Positions 1 through 8,510 of a stretch of 64,000 nt of DNA are shown here, piece by piece. Origin of the DNA: an uncultured Bacteroidales bacterium (GTDB lineage Bacteria; Bacteroidota; Bacteroidia; Bacteroidales; UBA932); the NCBI GenBank assembly GCA_900316675.1, contig ONDR01000005.1:128321-192320 (forward strand), given 5' to 3'. Both the position numbers and the translations under genes were made by a program. Numbering within the stretch: the first letter of the stretch is position 1; each line of letters begins with the position of its first letter. The notes under the pieces were generated by a model. That model was not told the DNA's origin and searched no databases. It saw nothing but the letters and a program-made list of their open reading frames with translations.

Positions 1-1326
1 CCTGAGGCCATGTACAGCAGTGACGGTTATTCCATCATTCCGGACGAGCAGACAAATACCGTAGACCTTATCTACAATGTGACAGAGAAACCTTCCAGCC
101 AGCTGGAGCTCTCCGGCGGTTGGGGTGGCAAGACCTTCATCGGTACTGTCGGTATCAGCTTCAACAACTTCTCTACCAGAAGGATTGGAGACAAATCCGC
201 ATGGCGTCCGGTTCCTCTGGGAGACGCTCAGACCCTTGCGCTTCGTCTGCAGACCAGCGGTACCTATTATACTGCGCTTTCACTCAGCTTCATGGAGCCT
301 TGGCTCTTCGGCAAGAAGCCTACTTCCCTCAGCCTGTCGGCTTACTATACCCGTCAGACAGACTCTTACCTGGCATGGAACATCCGTAGCCACAACAGGG
401 AAATGGAGATCTTCGGTCTGTCAGCAGGACTTGGCAACCGTCTCGAGTGGCCTGATAACTACTTTGTACTGTACAACTCCCTCAGCTGGCAAGTTTACAG
501 GCTCCGCAACTGGTACTCCAACTACTTCATCTTCGATGACGGTGTAGCACACAATATCAGCTATACGATCGGCCTGTCCAGAACATCTACCGACCAGCAG
601 ATCTTCCCCCGTCAGGGTTCGGATATATCATTCTCACTGCAGCTGACTCCTCCTTTCTCACTTTTCAGAAGGAAGGATAAAGGTACGCTGGACGACAATG
701 GCAATCCTGTCAGGGTTAAGAGCTACAAGGATATCAACTACGACAACTGGTCTGCAAAAGACCGCTACAAGTGGATCGAATACCACAAGTGGACGTTCAA
801 GGCAGACTTCTATACCAAGATTGTGGGCGACCTTATCCTGAAGACCAGGACTCAGTTCGGTTACCTTGGCTACTACAACCGCAGGTGGGGTTATTCTCCG
901 TTCGAGGGCTTCCTCGTTGGTGGTGACGGTATGACCGGTTACAGCAACTATGGTAATGAGGTTATTTCACTGCGTGGTTATGAGAACTACTCTCTTACCC
1001 CGATGGAGGTCAGCTCATACAACAGTAACGGTTACAACTATGCAGGTAACGTATATGACAAGTTCTCTGTAGAGCTCCGTTATCCTATCATCCTGCAGCC
1101 TCAGTCCACAATTTACGCACTCGTCTTCGCAGAGGGTGGTAATGCATGGTCCGATATACGCAAATTCAATCCATTCCATATTAAGAGGTCCGCAGGTGCG
1201 GGCGTCAGAATCTACCTGCCGGTTGTCGGACTCATCGGTATCGACTGGGGTTACGGTTTCGACAAAGATGCCAACGGAGAGAAGGGTGGCAGTCAGTTCC
1301 ACTTCGTAATTGGTCAGGAATTCTAG
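1..1326 (+). CDS. bamA: BamA (Omp85) outer-membrane assembly factor, C-terminal part
   Basis: This is the 3' part of a gene that begins before the window; the frame is open from base 1. The roughly 440 visible residues are alternating aromatic/polar beta strands typical of the Omp85 barrel, with a glycine-rich stretch (VGGDGMTGYSNYG) and an ending FHFVIGQEF that closes with phenylalanine, as outer-membrane barrels do. BamA inserts beta-barrel proteins into the outer membrane. A Skp/OmpH-type chaperone follows 60 bp downstream, the usual Bacteroidetes neighbour that delivers clients to BamA. The POTRA domains are outside the window. Family assignment is firm; the exact paralogue is inferred from the neighbour. 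Confidence 0.88.
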   Translation, partial: PEAMYSSDGYSIIPDEQTNTVDLIYNVTEKPSSQLELSGGWGGKTFIGTVGISFNNFSTRRIGDKSAWRPVPLGDAQTLALRLQTSGTYYTALSLSFMEPWLFGKKPTSLSLSAYYTRQTDSYLAWNIRSHNREMEIFGLSAGLGNRLEWPDNYFVLYNSLSWQVYRLRNWYSNYFIFDDGVAHNISYTIGLSRTSTDQQIFPRQGSDISFSLQLTPPFSLFRRKDKGTLDDNGNPVRVKSYKDINYDNWSAKDRYKWIEYHKWTFKADFYTKIVGDLILKTRTQFGYLGYYNRRWGYSPFEGFLVGGDGMTGYSNYGNEVISLRGYENYSLTPMEVSSYNSNGYNYAGNVYDKFSVELRYPIILQPQSTIYALVFAEGGNAWSDIRKFNPFHIKRSAGAGVRIYLPVVGLIGIDWGYGFDKDANGEKGGSQFHFVIGQEF

Positions 1327-1386
1327 AATGGTCTGATATTTGAAGGAAGATAATTGCCTAAACGAAAATAAAACATTTAAAAGGAT

Positions 1387-1953
1387 ATGAAAAAATTGAT
1401 CGTAATCGCTGCCGCAGCATTCATTGGTATCGCTGCTTCAGCCCAGAGCGTAAAATTCGCTCACGTTAATTATGACGAACTGGTTGCATTGTCACCTGCA
1501 GCCGATTCCGCCCGTGTAGTTCTCCAGAAGGCTCAGAAAGATGCTATGGAAGAACTGCAGATGATGCAGGAAGAGGCTCAGAATAAATATCAGCAGTACC
1601 AGCAGAAGGCTTCTACATGGACTGCTTCAGTAAGAGAGAGCAAGGAGCGTGAGCTTCAGGAAATGAGCAGCAGGATTCAGGATTTTCAGCAGTCTGCTCA
1701 GGCTGACCTTCAGCAGCTCCAGAACAACAAGATGGCCCCTATCTACCAGAAGGCTCGCGAGGTTGTGAATGATCTGGCAAAGAAGGGTGGTTACATCTAT
1801 GTGTTCGATGTTAACTCAATTCTTTACATTGATGCCAAACAGAGTGTAGATCTTACACCGGAGGCTCGCAAGGTGATGGGTATTCCCGCTGGAAGAACCT
1901 TGGAGTCACTGCAGGCAGAGCTTCAGGCGCAGGCACAGACAATGCAGCAGTAG
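1387..1953 (+). CDS. Skp/OmpH family periplasmic chaperone
   Basis: A 188-residue protein with a clear signal peptide (MKKLIVIAAAAFIGIAASAQ). A long Gln/Glu/Lys-rich coiled coil spans about residues 45-125, as in OmpH/Skp tentacles. A short beta segment (YIYVFDVNSILYID) follows, typical of the Skp body. It is expected to hold unfolded outer-membrane proteins in the periplasm for BamA, encoded just upstream. Bacteroidetes often carry two such genes in tandem; only one is visible here. A strong terminator follows, so the bamA transcription unit ends here. Confidence 0.88.
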   Translation: MKKLIVIAAAAFIGIAASAQSVKFAHVNYDELVALSPAADSARVVLQKAQKDAMEELQMMQEEAQNKYQQYQQKASTWTASVRESKERELQEMSSRIQDFQQSAQADLQQLQNNKMAPIYQKAREVVNDLAKKGGYIYVFDVNSILYIDAKQSVDLTPEARKVMGIPAGRTLESLQAELQAQAQTMQQ

Positions 1954-1976
1954 TCTGATAATTAGAGTAAAATTAT

Positions 1977-2012
1977 GGGAGATGCGAAATTTTTTAAGCA
2001 TCTCCCTTTTTT
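1977..2012 (+). terminator. Rho-independent terminator after the Skp gene
   Basis: A perfect 9-bp stem (GGGAGATGC / GCATCTCCC) with a 12-nt AT-rich loop is followed directly by a run of six T. It lies 24 bp after the Skp stop codon and before the gdhA promoter. Confidence 0.85.
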
Positions 2013-2047
2013 CTTACAATTTTTGAATATTTTATCGTTTTTATTGC

Positions 2048-2055
2048 TATTTTTG
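2048..2055 (+). promoter_or_regulatory. Candidate -7 element of the gdhA promoter
   Basis: TATTTTTG matches the Bacteroidetes TAnnTTTG element and lies 39 bp before the gdhA start. A TTTG at 2022-2025 is 22 bp upstream, slightly more than the usual 19-21, so the -33 assignment is tentative. Confidence 0.5.
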
Positions 2056-2094
2056 CAGTGTTAATCGTAAAACCTTTAAAAATTTTAAAATATA

Positions 2095-3438
2095 ATGAAG
2101 ACACAAGACATCATGGCCAAACTTCAGGCCAAGTATCCTCTTGAGAAAGAGTATCTCCAGGCTGTTCAGGAAGTTCTCGAGTCTATCGAGGACGTATACA
2201 ACCAGCATCCTGAGTTCGAAAAGGCAAAGATCGTTGAAAGAATGGTTGAGCCTGATCGTATTTTTACATTCAGAGTTACTTGGGTTGATGACAAGGGCGA
2301 GGTACAGACCAACCTCGGATATCGTATTCAGTTCAACAGCGCTATCGGTCCCTACAAGGGCGGTCTCCGCTTCCACAAGGCTGTAACCCCTTCAATGCTT
2401 AAGTTCCTCGGTTTCGAGCAGACCTTCAAGAACGCTCTTACAACCCTTCCTATGGGTGGTGCAAAGGGTGGTTCTGACTTCGATCCCGTTGGCAAGTCAA
2501 ACGACGAAATCATGCGTTTCTGCCAGGCATTCATGCTTGAGCTCTGGAACTGCATCGGCCCTGACCAGGATGTTCCTGCAGGTGACGTAGGTGTAGGTGG
2601 CCGTGAGATTGGTTACCTCTATGGTATGTACAAGAAGCTGGCTCGCCAGTACAACACCGGCGTTCTTACCGGTAAGGGCGGCACCTGGGGCGGTTCTATC
2701 CTTCGTCCTGAGGCTACCGGTTTCGGTGCTCTCTATTTCACCCAGCACCTTCTTGCAAAGGCAGGTAAGGACATCAAGGGTAAGAAAGTTGCTCTCTCAG
2801 GCTTCGGTAACGTAGCATGGGGCGCTGCTACCAAGGCTACTGAGCTTGGCGCAAAGGTTGTTGCCATCTCCGGTCCTGACGGCGTTTGCCACATTCCTGA
2901 CGGTATCACCAAGGAAATGATTGACTACATGCTTGATATGCGTGCTTCTAACCGCAACAAGGTAGAGGATATGGCTACCAAGTTCCCTGGCAAGGCTCTG
3001 TTCACCGCCGGTAAGAAGGCTTGGAGCATTCCTGTAGACATCGCTCTCCCTTGCGCATTCCAGAATGAGCTTTCAGAGGACGATGCAAAGGAACTCGTTG
3101 CCAACGGTTGCTGGTGCTGCTGCGAGGTATCCAACATGGGTTGCCAGCCCGGTGCTATCCACTACTTCCAGAACAACGGTATCCTCTTTGCTCCTGGCAA
3201 AGCCGTTAACGCTGGTGGTGTAGCTACTTCCGGTCTTGAGATGACTCAGAACGCAGAGCATATTTCATGGGACGCTCAGGAGGTTGACGACAAACTCCAC
3301 TTCATCATGAAGAGCATCCACGAGCAGTGCGTTAAGTTCGGTACCCAGCCTGACGGTAAGGTTGACTACGTTAAGGGTGCCAACATCGCCGGCTTCATGA
3401 AGGTAGCACAGGCTATGCTTGAGCAGGGTACTATCTAA
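2095..3438 (+). CDS. gdhA: NADP-type glutamate dehydrogenase
   Basis: A 447-residue protein of normal length for hexameric NADP-dependent glutamate dehydrogenase. The N-terminal half carries the substrate site (GYRIQFNSAIGPYKGGLRFH and LPMGGAKGGSDFDP with the catalytic lysine). The C-terminal half carries the dinucleotide fold (KVALSGFGNVAWGAA). It interconverts 2-oxoglutarate plus ammonia with glutamate and is a main ammonia-assimilation route in gut Bacteroidales. It stands alone between a promoter and a large hairpin. Codon use is strongly biased, suggesting high expression. Confidence 0.97.
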   Translation: MKTQDIMAKLQAKYPLEKEYLQAVQEVLESIEDVYNQHPEFEKAKIVERMVEPDRIFTFRVTWVDDKGEVQTNLGYRIQFNSAIGPYKGGLRFHKAVTPSMLKFLGFEQTFKNALTTLPMGGAKGGSDFDPVGKSNDEIMRFCQAFMLELWNCIGPDQDVPAGDVGVGGREIGYLYGMYKKLARQYNTGVLTGKGGTWGGSILRPEATGFGALYFTQHLLAKAGKDIKGKKVALSGFGNVAWGAATKATELGAKVVAISGPDGVCHIPDGITKEMIDYMLDMRASNRNKVEDMATKFPGKALFTAGKKAWSIPVDIALPCAFQNELSEDDAKELVANGCWCCCEVSNMGCQPGAIHYFQNNGILFAPGKAVNAGGVATSGLEMTQNAEHISWDAQEVDDKLHFIMKSIHEQCVKFGTQPDGKVDYVKGANIAGFMKVAQAMLEQGTI

Positions 3439-3450
3439 AGATAGCCCACT

Positions 3451-3551
3451 AAATAAGAAACCCTCCGGTTTCAAGGACGTGCCACCCCCGGCTAGGGGGA
3501 ACGTCACCGAAAGGTGACAAGGGGGTCCGGAAACCGGAGGGTTTCTTATTT
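3451..3551 (+). terminator. Large composite hairpin downstream of gdhA
   Basis: A perfect 22-bp inverted repeat (arms 3451-3472 and 3530-3551, beginning AAATAAGAAACCC) encloses 57 nt. That interior holds two smaller hairpins: CCCCC-GGCTA-GGGGG and GTCACC-GAAA-GGTGAC. The outer right arm ends in a T-rich stretch (TATTTTT), so it can act as a terminator. The nested interior is more than a terminator needs and could be a structured RNA or a small dispersed repeat. Confidence 0.7.
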
Positions 3552-3623
3552 ATTTTTGGTTAATAGCTATATAGTTAGTAATTTTGCAAGATAGACCGAA
3601 AATAATATCAAATAATTATAATA

Positions 3624-6611
3624 ATGGGCAAATCTAAATTTAATTTTAAGTTTTGTGTCCTTCTGCCGATTGTGCTCCTGGTCACAATCTTCCTGGTCGC
3701 TGTACCGGTAGATTTCTTTGGAATCCCCGGTCTCACAGTAGTTCAGCAGCGCGTCATCGCACTCTTCGTGTTTGCCGCGCTCATGTGGATGTTTGAGATC
3801 ATCCCCAACTGGACAACCTCCCTGTTGGTGATAGTGTTCTCACTGTTAACAGTCTCCAACAAGGGTATCGGCTTCCTTTGCAAGCCTGAATACGGCCAGC
3901 TTGTAGGCTACACTGACATCATGAAGTCATTTGCAGACCCGGTAGTAATGCTCTTCCTGGGCGGCTTCGTGCTTGCAATCATGGCAGAGAAGTACGGTCT
4001 TGACGTAACTCTTGCACGTCACCTGCTGAAGCCTTTCGGCACCAAGCCTAAGATGGTGCTCCTTGGCTTCCTCATTGTGATCTCCATCTTCTCTATGTTC
4101 ATGAGCAACACTGCAACCGCTGCCATGATGCTCGCATTCCTGGCTCCTGTACTTGCAGTACTTCCTGCCGGTGACAAAGGTAAGGTCGGTCTTGCTCTTG
4201 CAATTCCTGTAGCAGCAAACCTTGGTGGTATCGGTACTCCTATCGGAACCCCTCCTAACGCTACTGCAGTTAAGTTCCTTGCAGAGTCCGGCTATGAGGT
4301 AACCTTCGGCGAGTGGATGATCCGCATGGTGCCTTATGTTGCCATCATGATCTTTGTTGCATGGATTCTCCTTCAGTTCTTCTTCCCCTTCAAGAGCGAC
4401 AAAGTCGTACTTGAGATTCCTGAAAACAAGCGTGAGAATGACTGGAAGAGCAAGGTTGTTTGGATCACCTTCGTTGGTACCATCCTTCTTTGGGCTACTG
4501 AATCCATCACCGGAATCAACTCAAATGTAGTTGCCCTTATTCCTCTTGGCGTACTTACCTGCACCGGAATCTTCTCTAAGGACGATATCAAACAGATCAA
4601 CTGGAGTGTTCTTTGGCTTGTTGCCGGAGGCTTCGCTCTTGGTACCTGCCTTCAGGGAACCGGTCTTGCAAAGGCCCTTATCCAGGCCATCCCCTTCGGC
4701 TCAATGTCCGTTGTGCTTGTGCTTGTGATTGCCGGTCTTGTATGCTACTTCCTTTCCAACTTCATTAGTAACTCAGCTACCGCAGCCCTGCTTATCCCTA
4801 TCCTCATCGTAGTAGCAGAGGGTATGGCAGATCCTGCAGCAGCCAGCCATGACAGCTTCTTTGCACTTGGCGGTACCCACGCTATGATCTGCTTCATCGC
4901 AGTCTGCGCTTCCATCGCCATGCTCTTCCCTATATCTACTCCTCCTAACGCCATTGCCTCTTCTACCGGTCTTGTAGAGACCAAGCAGATGGCCAGGGTA
5001 GGTATTATTGTAGGTGTAATCGGTTTCGTGCTTGGTTTCTTCTGGCTTACCACCCTGTTCCCCTTCAAGAGCAAACACACCCTTGAGACCAACAGCAGTG
5101 AATATGCTCTCGTAGCACTTCAGACTCCTTCTTCTGCTCAGACCCTCAGCCCTAACGGCAAGGTTGTTATCGAGCTCTTCAAGAAGGCTGCCCAGGAAAC
5201 CGACAAGATTTACTGGCAGCAGAACTTCGGCTCCAAGGATTCCCTCATGGCTAAGCTCGAGGGCAAGAAGGACGCCATCGCATTTGCAAACATCAACTAC
5301 GGTCCTTGGGACAGGAATACCGATACTTCCTTCGTAGAGGGTTACGGTGCCCGTCCTCTTGGTGCTAACTTCTATCCGGCCGACATGACTGTAGAGGAGT
5401 TCGATGCCTTCGCAGATCCTGCTAAGAACAGCCCTTACACCATTATCCGCAGGAACGATGCCGGTGCGCTCGAGACCGTTTGGTATCACGACGCATACAA
5501 GGCTAACATCGACAATATCTGCAACTATCTGCAGCAGGCTGCCGACACTACCATCAAGGCCAGTGTTCGCGAGTACCTGCTCAAGAAGATCGATGCTCTC
5601 CGTACCGACAACTACTACGATGCCGATATCGCATGGCTTAACATGACCGACAGCCGCATGGATCTTGTTCTTGGTCCTAACGTTGCCGCTGACGATAAGC
5701 TCTTCGGCCGCAAGGCTTCCTTCAGCGCCTTCGTAGTACTTAAGGATATGTATCGTACATCTGCACTCGAAAAGATCAGCGCTATGCTTCCTGAGCTTCA
5801 GGAAAGCCTGCCTGTAGATGCTAAGTACAAGAGCTTCAACCCTGGTACTTCTTCAAGCATCTTCTCTTGCGACGCTATCTATTATGCAGGTAACGGAAAT
5901 GCCGGCTTCAAGGTTATCGCTATCAACCTTCCTTACGACGAGAAGGTACAGAAAGAGAAAGGTACCCGTACCATACTGTTCCAGAACGTTATCGCAGAGA
6001 AGTTCTTTGCTACCGTAGCTCCTACCGGCAATACTCTCCTTACCGATGCCAACAAGTATTATCTTGATGCAGACGCCTTCTACTGGAACATTGTCTTCCG
6101 TGAAGTTGCCCAGGGTCTTGGCGTTAAGCAGACACTTTCCGGCGCATCCGTAGAGGAGGCTCTTGGTTCAGAGGCCCTGACCATAGAGAAGGTTAAGGCT
6201 AATGCCCTTGGTACCATGCTCGCTTGCAGGATGATCGATCAGAACCAGATTCCTAACATCATCGGCAAGAAGAATGCTGTTGCAACCTTCGTTGCCAGCG
6301 TGCTCCGTTCTACAAGGTTCGGTGCAGTAGGCGCTACCGGTAAGGCCAACATCATCGTTTACAACTGGCTCAGGGAGAACGGTGCAATTACTCTTGACCT
6401 TGCAGAAAAGGCTTATGATATTGATTATGCAAAGGCAGAGGCCGCTATCAGCAGCCTTGTAGAGAAGGTTCTTGTACTTCAGGCAGAGGGCGATGCCGCC
6501 GCTGCTTCAGAGTTCGTGAACAGCTATTCCAATGTTGACGATGAGCTTGCTGCTGCTATCGTTAAGGTAGAGAAGGCAAAGATTCCTGTCGATATCATCT
6601 TTAAACAGTAA
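3624..6611 (+). CDS. DASS-family carboxylate transporter fused to an inactive M49-like peptidase domain
   Basis: A 995-residue fusion. Residues about 1-485 form a SLC13/DASS sodium-coupled carboxylate transporter with about 11 membrane spans. The duplicated signature is visible as SNTATAAMML near 155 and SNSATAALLIP near 385, with PIGTPPNA and PISTPPNA partners. Residues about 490-995 resemble the M49 (dipeptidyl-peptidase III-like) fold of Bacteroidetes. The zinc motif expected as HEVAHGLG reads REVAQGLG (826-833), and the expected EEAKAD reads EKVKAN (855-860), so all three zinc ligands appear lost. The second half probably senses or binds peptide rather than cutting it. A barrel protein gene follows after 2 bp. 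Transporter assignment is firm; the M49 relation rests on motif recall. Confidence 0.8.
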   Translation: MGKSKFNFKFCVLLPIVLLVTIFLVAVPVDFFGIPGLTVVQQRVIALFVFAALMWMFEIIPNWTTSLLVIVFSLLTVSNKGIGFLCKPEYGQLVGYTDIMKSFADPVVMLFLGGFVLAIMAEKYGLDVTLARHLLKPFGTKPKMVLLGFLIVISIFSMFMSNTATAAMMLAFLAPVLAVLPAGDKGKVGLALAIPVAANLGGIGTPIGTPPNATAVKFLAESGYEVTFGEWMIRMVPYVAIMIFVAWILLQFFFPFKSDKVVLEIPENKRENDWKSKVVWITFVGTILLWATESITGINSNVVALIPLGVLTCTGIFSKDDIKQINWSVLWLVAGGFALGTCLQGTGLAKALIQAIPFGSMSVVLVLVIAGLVCYFLSNFISNSATAALLIPILIVVAEGMADPAAASHDSFFALGGTHAMICFIAVCASIAMLFPISTPPNAIASSTGLVETKQMARVGIIVGVIGFVLGFFWLTTLFPFKSKHTLETNSSEYALVALQTPSSAQTLSPNGKVVIELFKKAAQETDKIYWQQNFGSKDSLMAKLEGKKDAIAFANINYGPWDRNTDTSFVEGYGARPLGANFYPADMTVEEFDAFADPAKNSPYTIIRRNDAGALETVWYHDAYKANIDNICNYLQQAADTTIKASVREYLLKKIDALRTDNYYDADIAWLNMTDSRMDLVLGPNVAADDKLFGRKASFSAFVVLKDMYRTSALEKISAMLPELQESLPVDAKYKSFNPGTSSSIFSCDAIYYAGNGNAGFKVIAINLPYDEKVQKEKGTRTILFQNVIAEKFFATVAPTGNTLLTDANKYYLDADAFYWNIVFREVAQGLGVKQTLSGASVEEALGSEALTIEKVKANALGTMLACRMIDQNQIPNIIGKKNAVATFVASVLRSTRFGAVGATGKANIIVYNWLRENGAITLDLAEKAYDIDYAKAEAAISSLVEKVLVLQAEGDAAAASEFVNSYSNVDDELAAAIVKVEKAKIPVDIIFKQ

Positions 6612-6613
6612 AT

Positions 6614-7897
6614 ATGAAAAAACTTATACTCAGCTTTTTTGCTCTGGCAGCGCTTTCTACAGCGCTGCTGGCGCAGAATGAGACCCCTGCAAAGTTCAAG
6701 CTTTACGGTTTCATTCGCAACTATGCAATCTTTGACAGCCGCGAGGTAAAGGCCGGTACCGAGGATTTGTATTTCTACATGCCTGTAGACGAGAACAAGC
6801 TCGCTAACGGCACTGATCTTAATGCTACTCCTTCCTTCCGTCTGCTTTCACTTACAACCCGCCTTGGTCTTGATGTAAGCGGCTATCAGTTCGGTAGCAT
6901 GAAGCTTAACGGTAAGGTAGAGGCCGACTTCTATTGCAAGAGCGGCTCTACTGCCATCCTTCGCCTTCGTCAGGCTTATATCGGCCTTACCTGGGACAAG
7001 CTTGGCAAGAATGCTGAAAACAGCTTCCTTCTTACCATCGGCCAGACATGGCATCCTATGGCTGCCGATATGCCTCATATTGTTAATCTTGAGACCGGTG
7101 CGCCGTTCAATCCGTTCAACCGTTCTCCCCAGATTATGGCTAACTACAGCTTTGGCAAGAAGGTTACCCTTACTGCCGGTGCTATCTACGGTATGCAGTA
7201 TCTGCCCGTAGGTCCTACCAGCAACGATGACCTTAAGGTTACCAAGTCTGCTAATTATATGAAGTATGGTCTTATCCCTGAGATTTACGCAGGTATTACC
7301 CTTAAGCCTACTTCTTCTTTCACTGCTAAGGTTGGTGCAAACCTTTTCACCATCAAGCCTCGCTGGAAAGATGGGCTTGGCCCTTTGAGCGACCGTCTTA
7401 TCACTGTTTCTCCTTTCGTATTCCTGCAGTACACCGGCAAGAACGGCCTGCAGATTCGTGCAAAGAGCATTTTTGCACAGGCAGGGGAGCACATGAACCT
7501 GCTTACCGGTTACGGTGTAAGCAAGATCAATAACGATGGTTCCTGGGAGTATACTCCTATGCGTAGCACTGCTTCATTCATTTCTGCTCAGTACGGTAAG
7601 AAGTGGCAGGTTATGGGTATGATTGGTTATATGAGGCTCCTTGGTACTTCTGAGGATCTGATCGATACTGATCATTATTGGTTCAATAACAGTGGCGTAA
7701 GCAACATCCGTCAGATGTTCCGCGCTACTCCTACCCTTGCTTACAATCTTGGCAAGCTTACCCTGGCTATTGAGTACAATCTTACTGGTGTTCAGTTCGG
7801 TGCTAAGTCCAGCATGGATGCTAAGGGCCTTGTTCAGGATAACCTCCACTGGGTTCTCAACCACCGCATCCTTACCATGGCAAAATTCACTTTCTAG
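6614..7897 (+). CDS. Outer-membrane beta-barrel (porin-like) protein
   Basis: A 427-residue protein with a signal peptide (MKKLILSFFALAALSTALLAQ), then amphipathic beta strands throughout and a C-terminal phenylalanine (LTMAKFTF), all typical of an outer-membrane barrel. It resembles the porin-like proteins of Bacteroidetes that begin with a KLYGFIRNY-type strand. It starts 2 bp after the transporter-pseudopeptidase gene and shares its terminator, so the two are co-transcribed. A reasonable inference is that it admits the carboxylate or peptide substrate through the outer membrane. The substrate cannot be read from sequence. Confidence 0.75.
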   Translation: MKKLILSFFALAALSTALLAQNETPAKFKLYGFIRNYAIFDSREVKAGTEDLYFYMPVDENKLANGTDLNATPSFRLLSLTTRLGLDVSGYQFGSMKLNGKVEADFYCKSGSTAILRLRQAYIGLTWDKLGKNAENSFLLTIGQTWHPMAADMPHIVNLETGAPFNPFNRSPQIMANYSFGKKVTLTAGAIYGMQYLPVGPTSNDDLKVTKSANYMKYGLIPEIYAGITLKPTSSFTAKVGANLFTIKPRWKDGLGPLSDRLITVSPFVFLQYTGKNGLQIRAKSIFAQAGEHMNLLTGYGVSKINNDGSWEYTPMRSTASFISAQYGKKWQVMGMIGYMRLLGTSEDLIDTDHYWFNNSGVSNIRQMFRATPTLAYNLGKLTLAIEYNLTGVQFGAKSSMDAKGLVQDNLHWVLNHRILTMAKFTF

Positions 7898-7914
7898 TGA
7901 AATCCATCATACTT

Positions 7915-7946
7915 AAAAAAGCAGGTCAAACGACCTGCTTTTTTTT
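7915..7946 (+). terminator. Rho-independent terminator
   Basis: The stem GCAGGTC / GACCTGC with loop AAAC is flanked by A6 and a run of eight T, so it works in both directions. It ends the transporter-porin operon and lies just beyond the 3' end of the leftward tRNA-Pro. Confidence 0.88.
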
Positions 7947-7950
7947 GGTG

Positions 7951-8027
7951 TGGTCGGGATGATCCGACTCGAACGGACGACCCCTACGTCCCGAACGTAG
8001 TACGCTACCAACTGCGCTACATCCCGA
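7951..8027 (-). tRNA. tRNA-Pro (CGG)
   Basis: On the minus strand the sequence folds as a full cloverleaf beginning TCGGGATGTAGCGCAG. The anticodon stem CTACG/CGTAG encloses loop TTCGGGA, giving anticodon CGG (proline, codon CCG). The T arm contains TTCGAGT and the 3' CCA is encoded (TGG at 7951-7953). Confidence 0.93.
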
Positions 8028-8033
8028 TCCCGT

Positions 8034-8063
8034 AAAAAAAGAACTGCTCGGGAAGCAGTTCTT
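8034..8063 (-). terminator. Rho-independent terminator of rpsT
   Basis: A 9-bp stem (AAGAACTGC / GCAGTTCTT) is followed on the minus strand by a T run. It lies 14 bp after the rpsT stop codon and before tRNA-Pro. Confidence 0.85.
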
Positions 8064-8076
8064 CTATCTTCTAAGC

Positions 8077-8331
8077 TTACGCAAGCTTGTTGATGTATAC
8101 TGCGATTCCACTCTTGAGGTTAGCAGCTTTGTTCTTGTGGATTACACCAATCTTGGCGAGTTTGTCAATCATTGAGTAAACCTTGGGAGCATTCTCCTGT
8201 GCTGCCTTCTTGTCAGTAGTGGTGCGGATTGCCCTAATGGCATTCCTTGTTGTTTTTGCATAATACTTATTATGCAATCTGTGCCTTTCGCTCTGGCGAA
8301 TGCACTTCTCTGCAGATGCGTTATTTGCCAT
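8077..8331 (-). CDS. rpsT: 30S ribosomal protein S20
   Basis: An 84-residue, Lys/Arg/Ala-rich, all-helical protein starting [21 protein letters not shown] and ending [13 protein letters not shown] ([11 protein letters not shown]), as in S20. The family normally has MANxxSAxKRIRxxxxRxxxN; here the expected KR is KC, a mild variation. It is a primary 16S rRNA binder at the bottom of the 30S body. It lies between two tRNA genes on the same strand, with its own terminator. Confidence 0.95.
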   Translation of the reverse strand: MANNASAEKCIRQSERHRLHNKYYAKTTRNAIRAIRTTTDKKAAQENAPKVYSMIDKLAKIGVIHKNKAANLKSGIAVYINKLA

Positions 8332-8353
8332 AGTTTTTATTTTTTATATTTAG

Positions 8354-8425
8354 TAGTGGGTAGGAGAATCGAACTCCTATTGCGGGAATGAAAATCCCGA
8401 GTACTAACCGTTATACGAACCCACC
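8354..8425 (-). tRNA. tRNA-Glu (TTC)
   Basis: The minus strand reads GGTGGGTTCGTATAACGG at the 5' end. The anticodon stem CGGGA/TCCCG encloses loop TTTTCAT, giving anticodon TTC (glutamate). The T arm contains TTCGATT. The 3' CCA is not encoded (CTA follows the discriminator). Confidence 0.93.
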
Positions 8426-8510
8426 GTCCGCCCTAAAAATGCTAAGGGCGCATCTTAGGGATTGCAAAGGTAGATAAAAATCTTAATTCTGCAAAATTAT
8501 TTCATCAATT

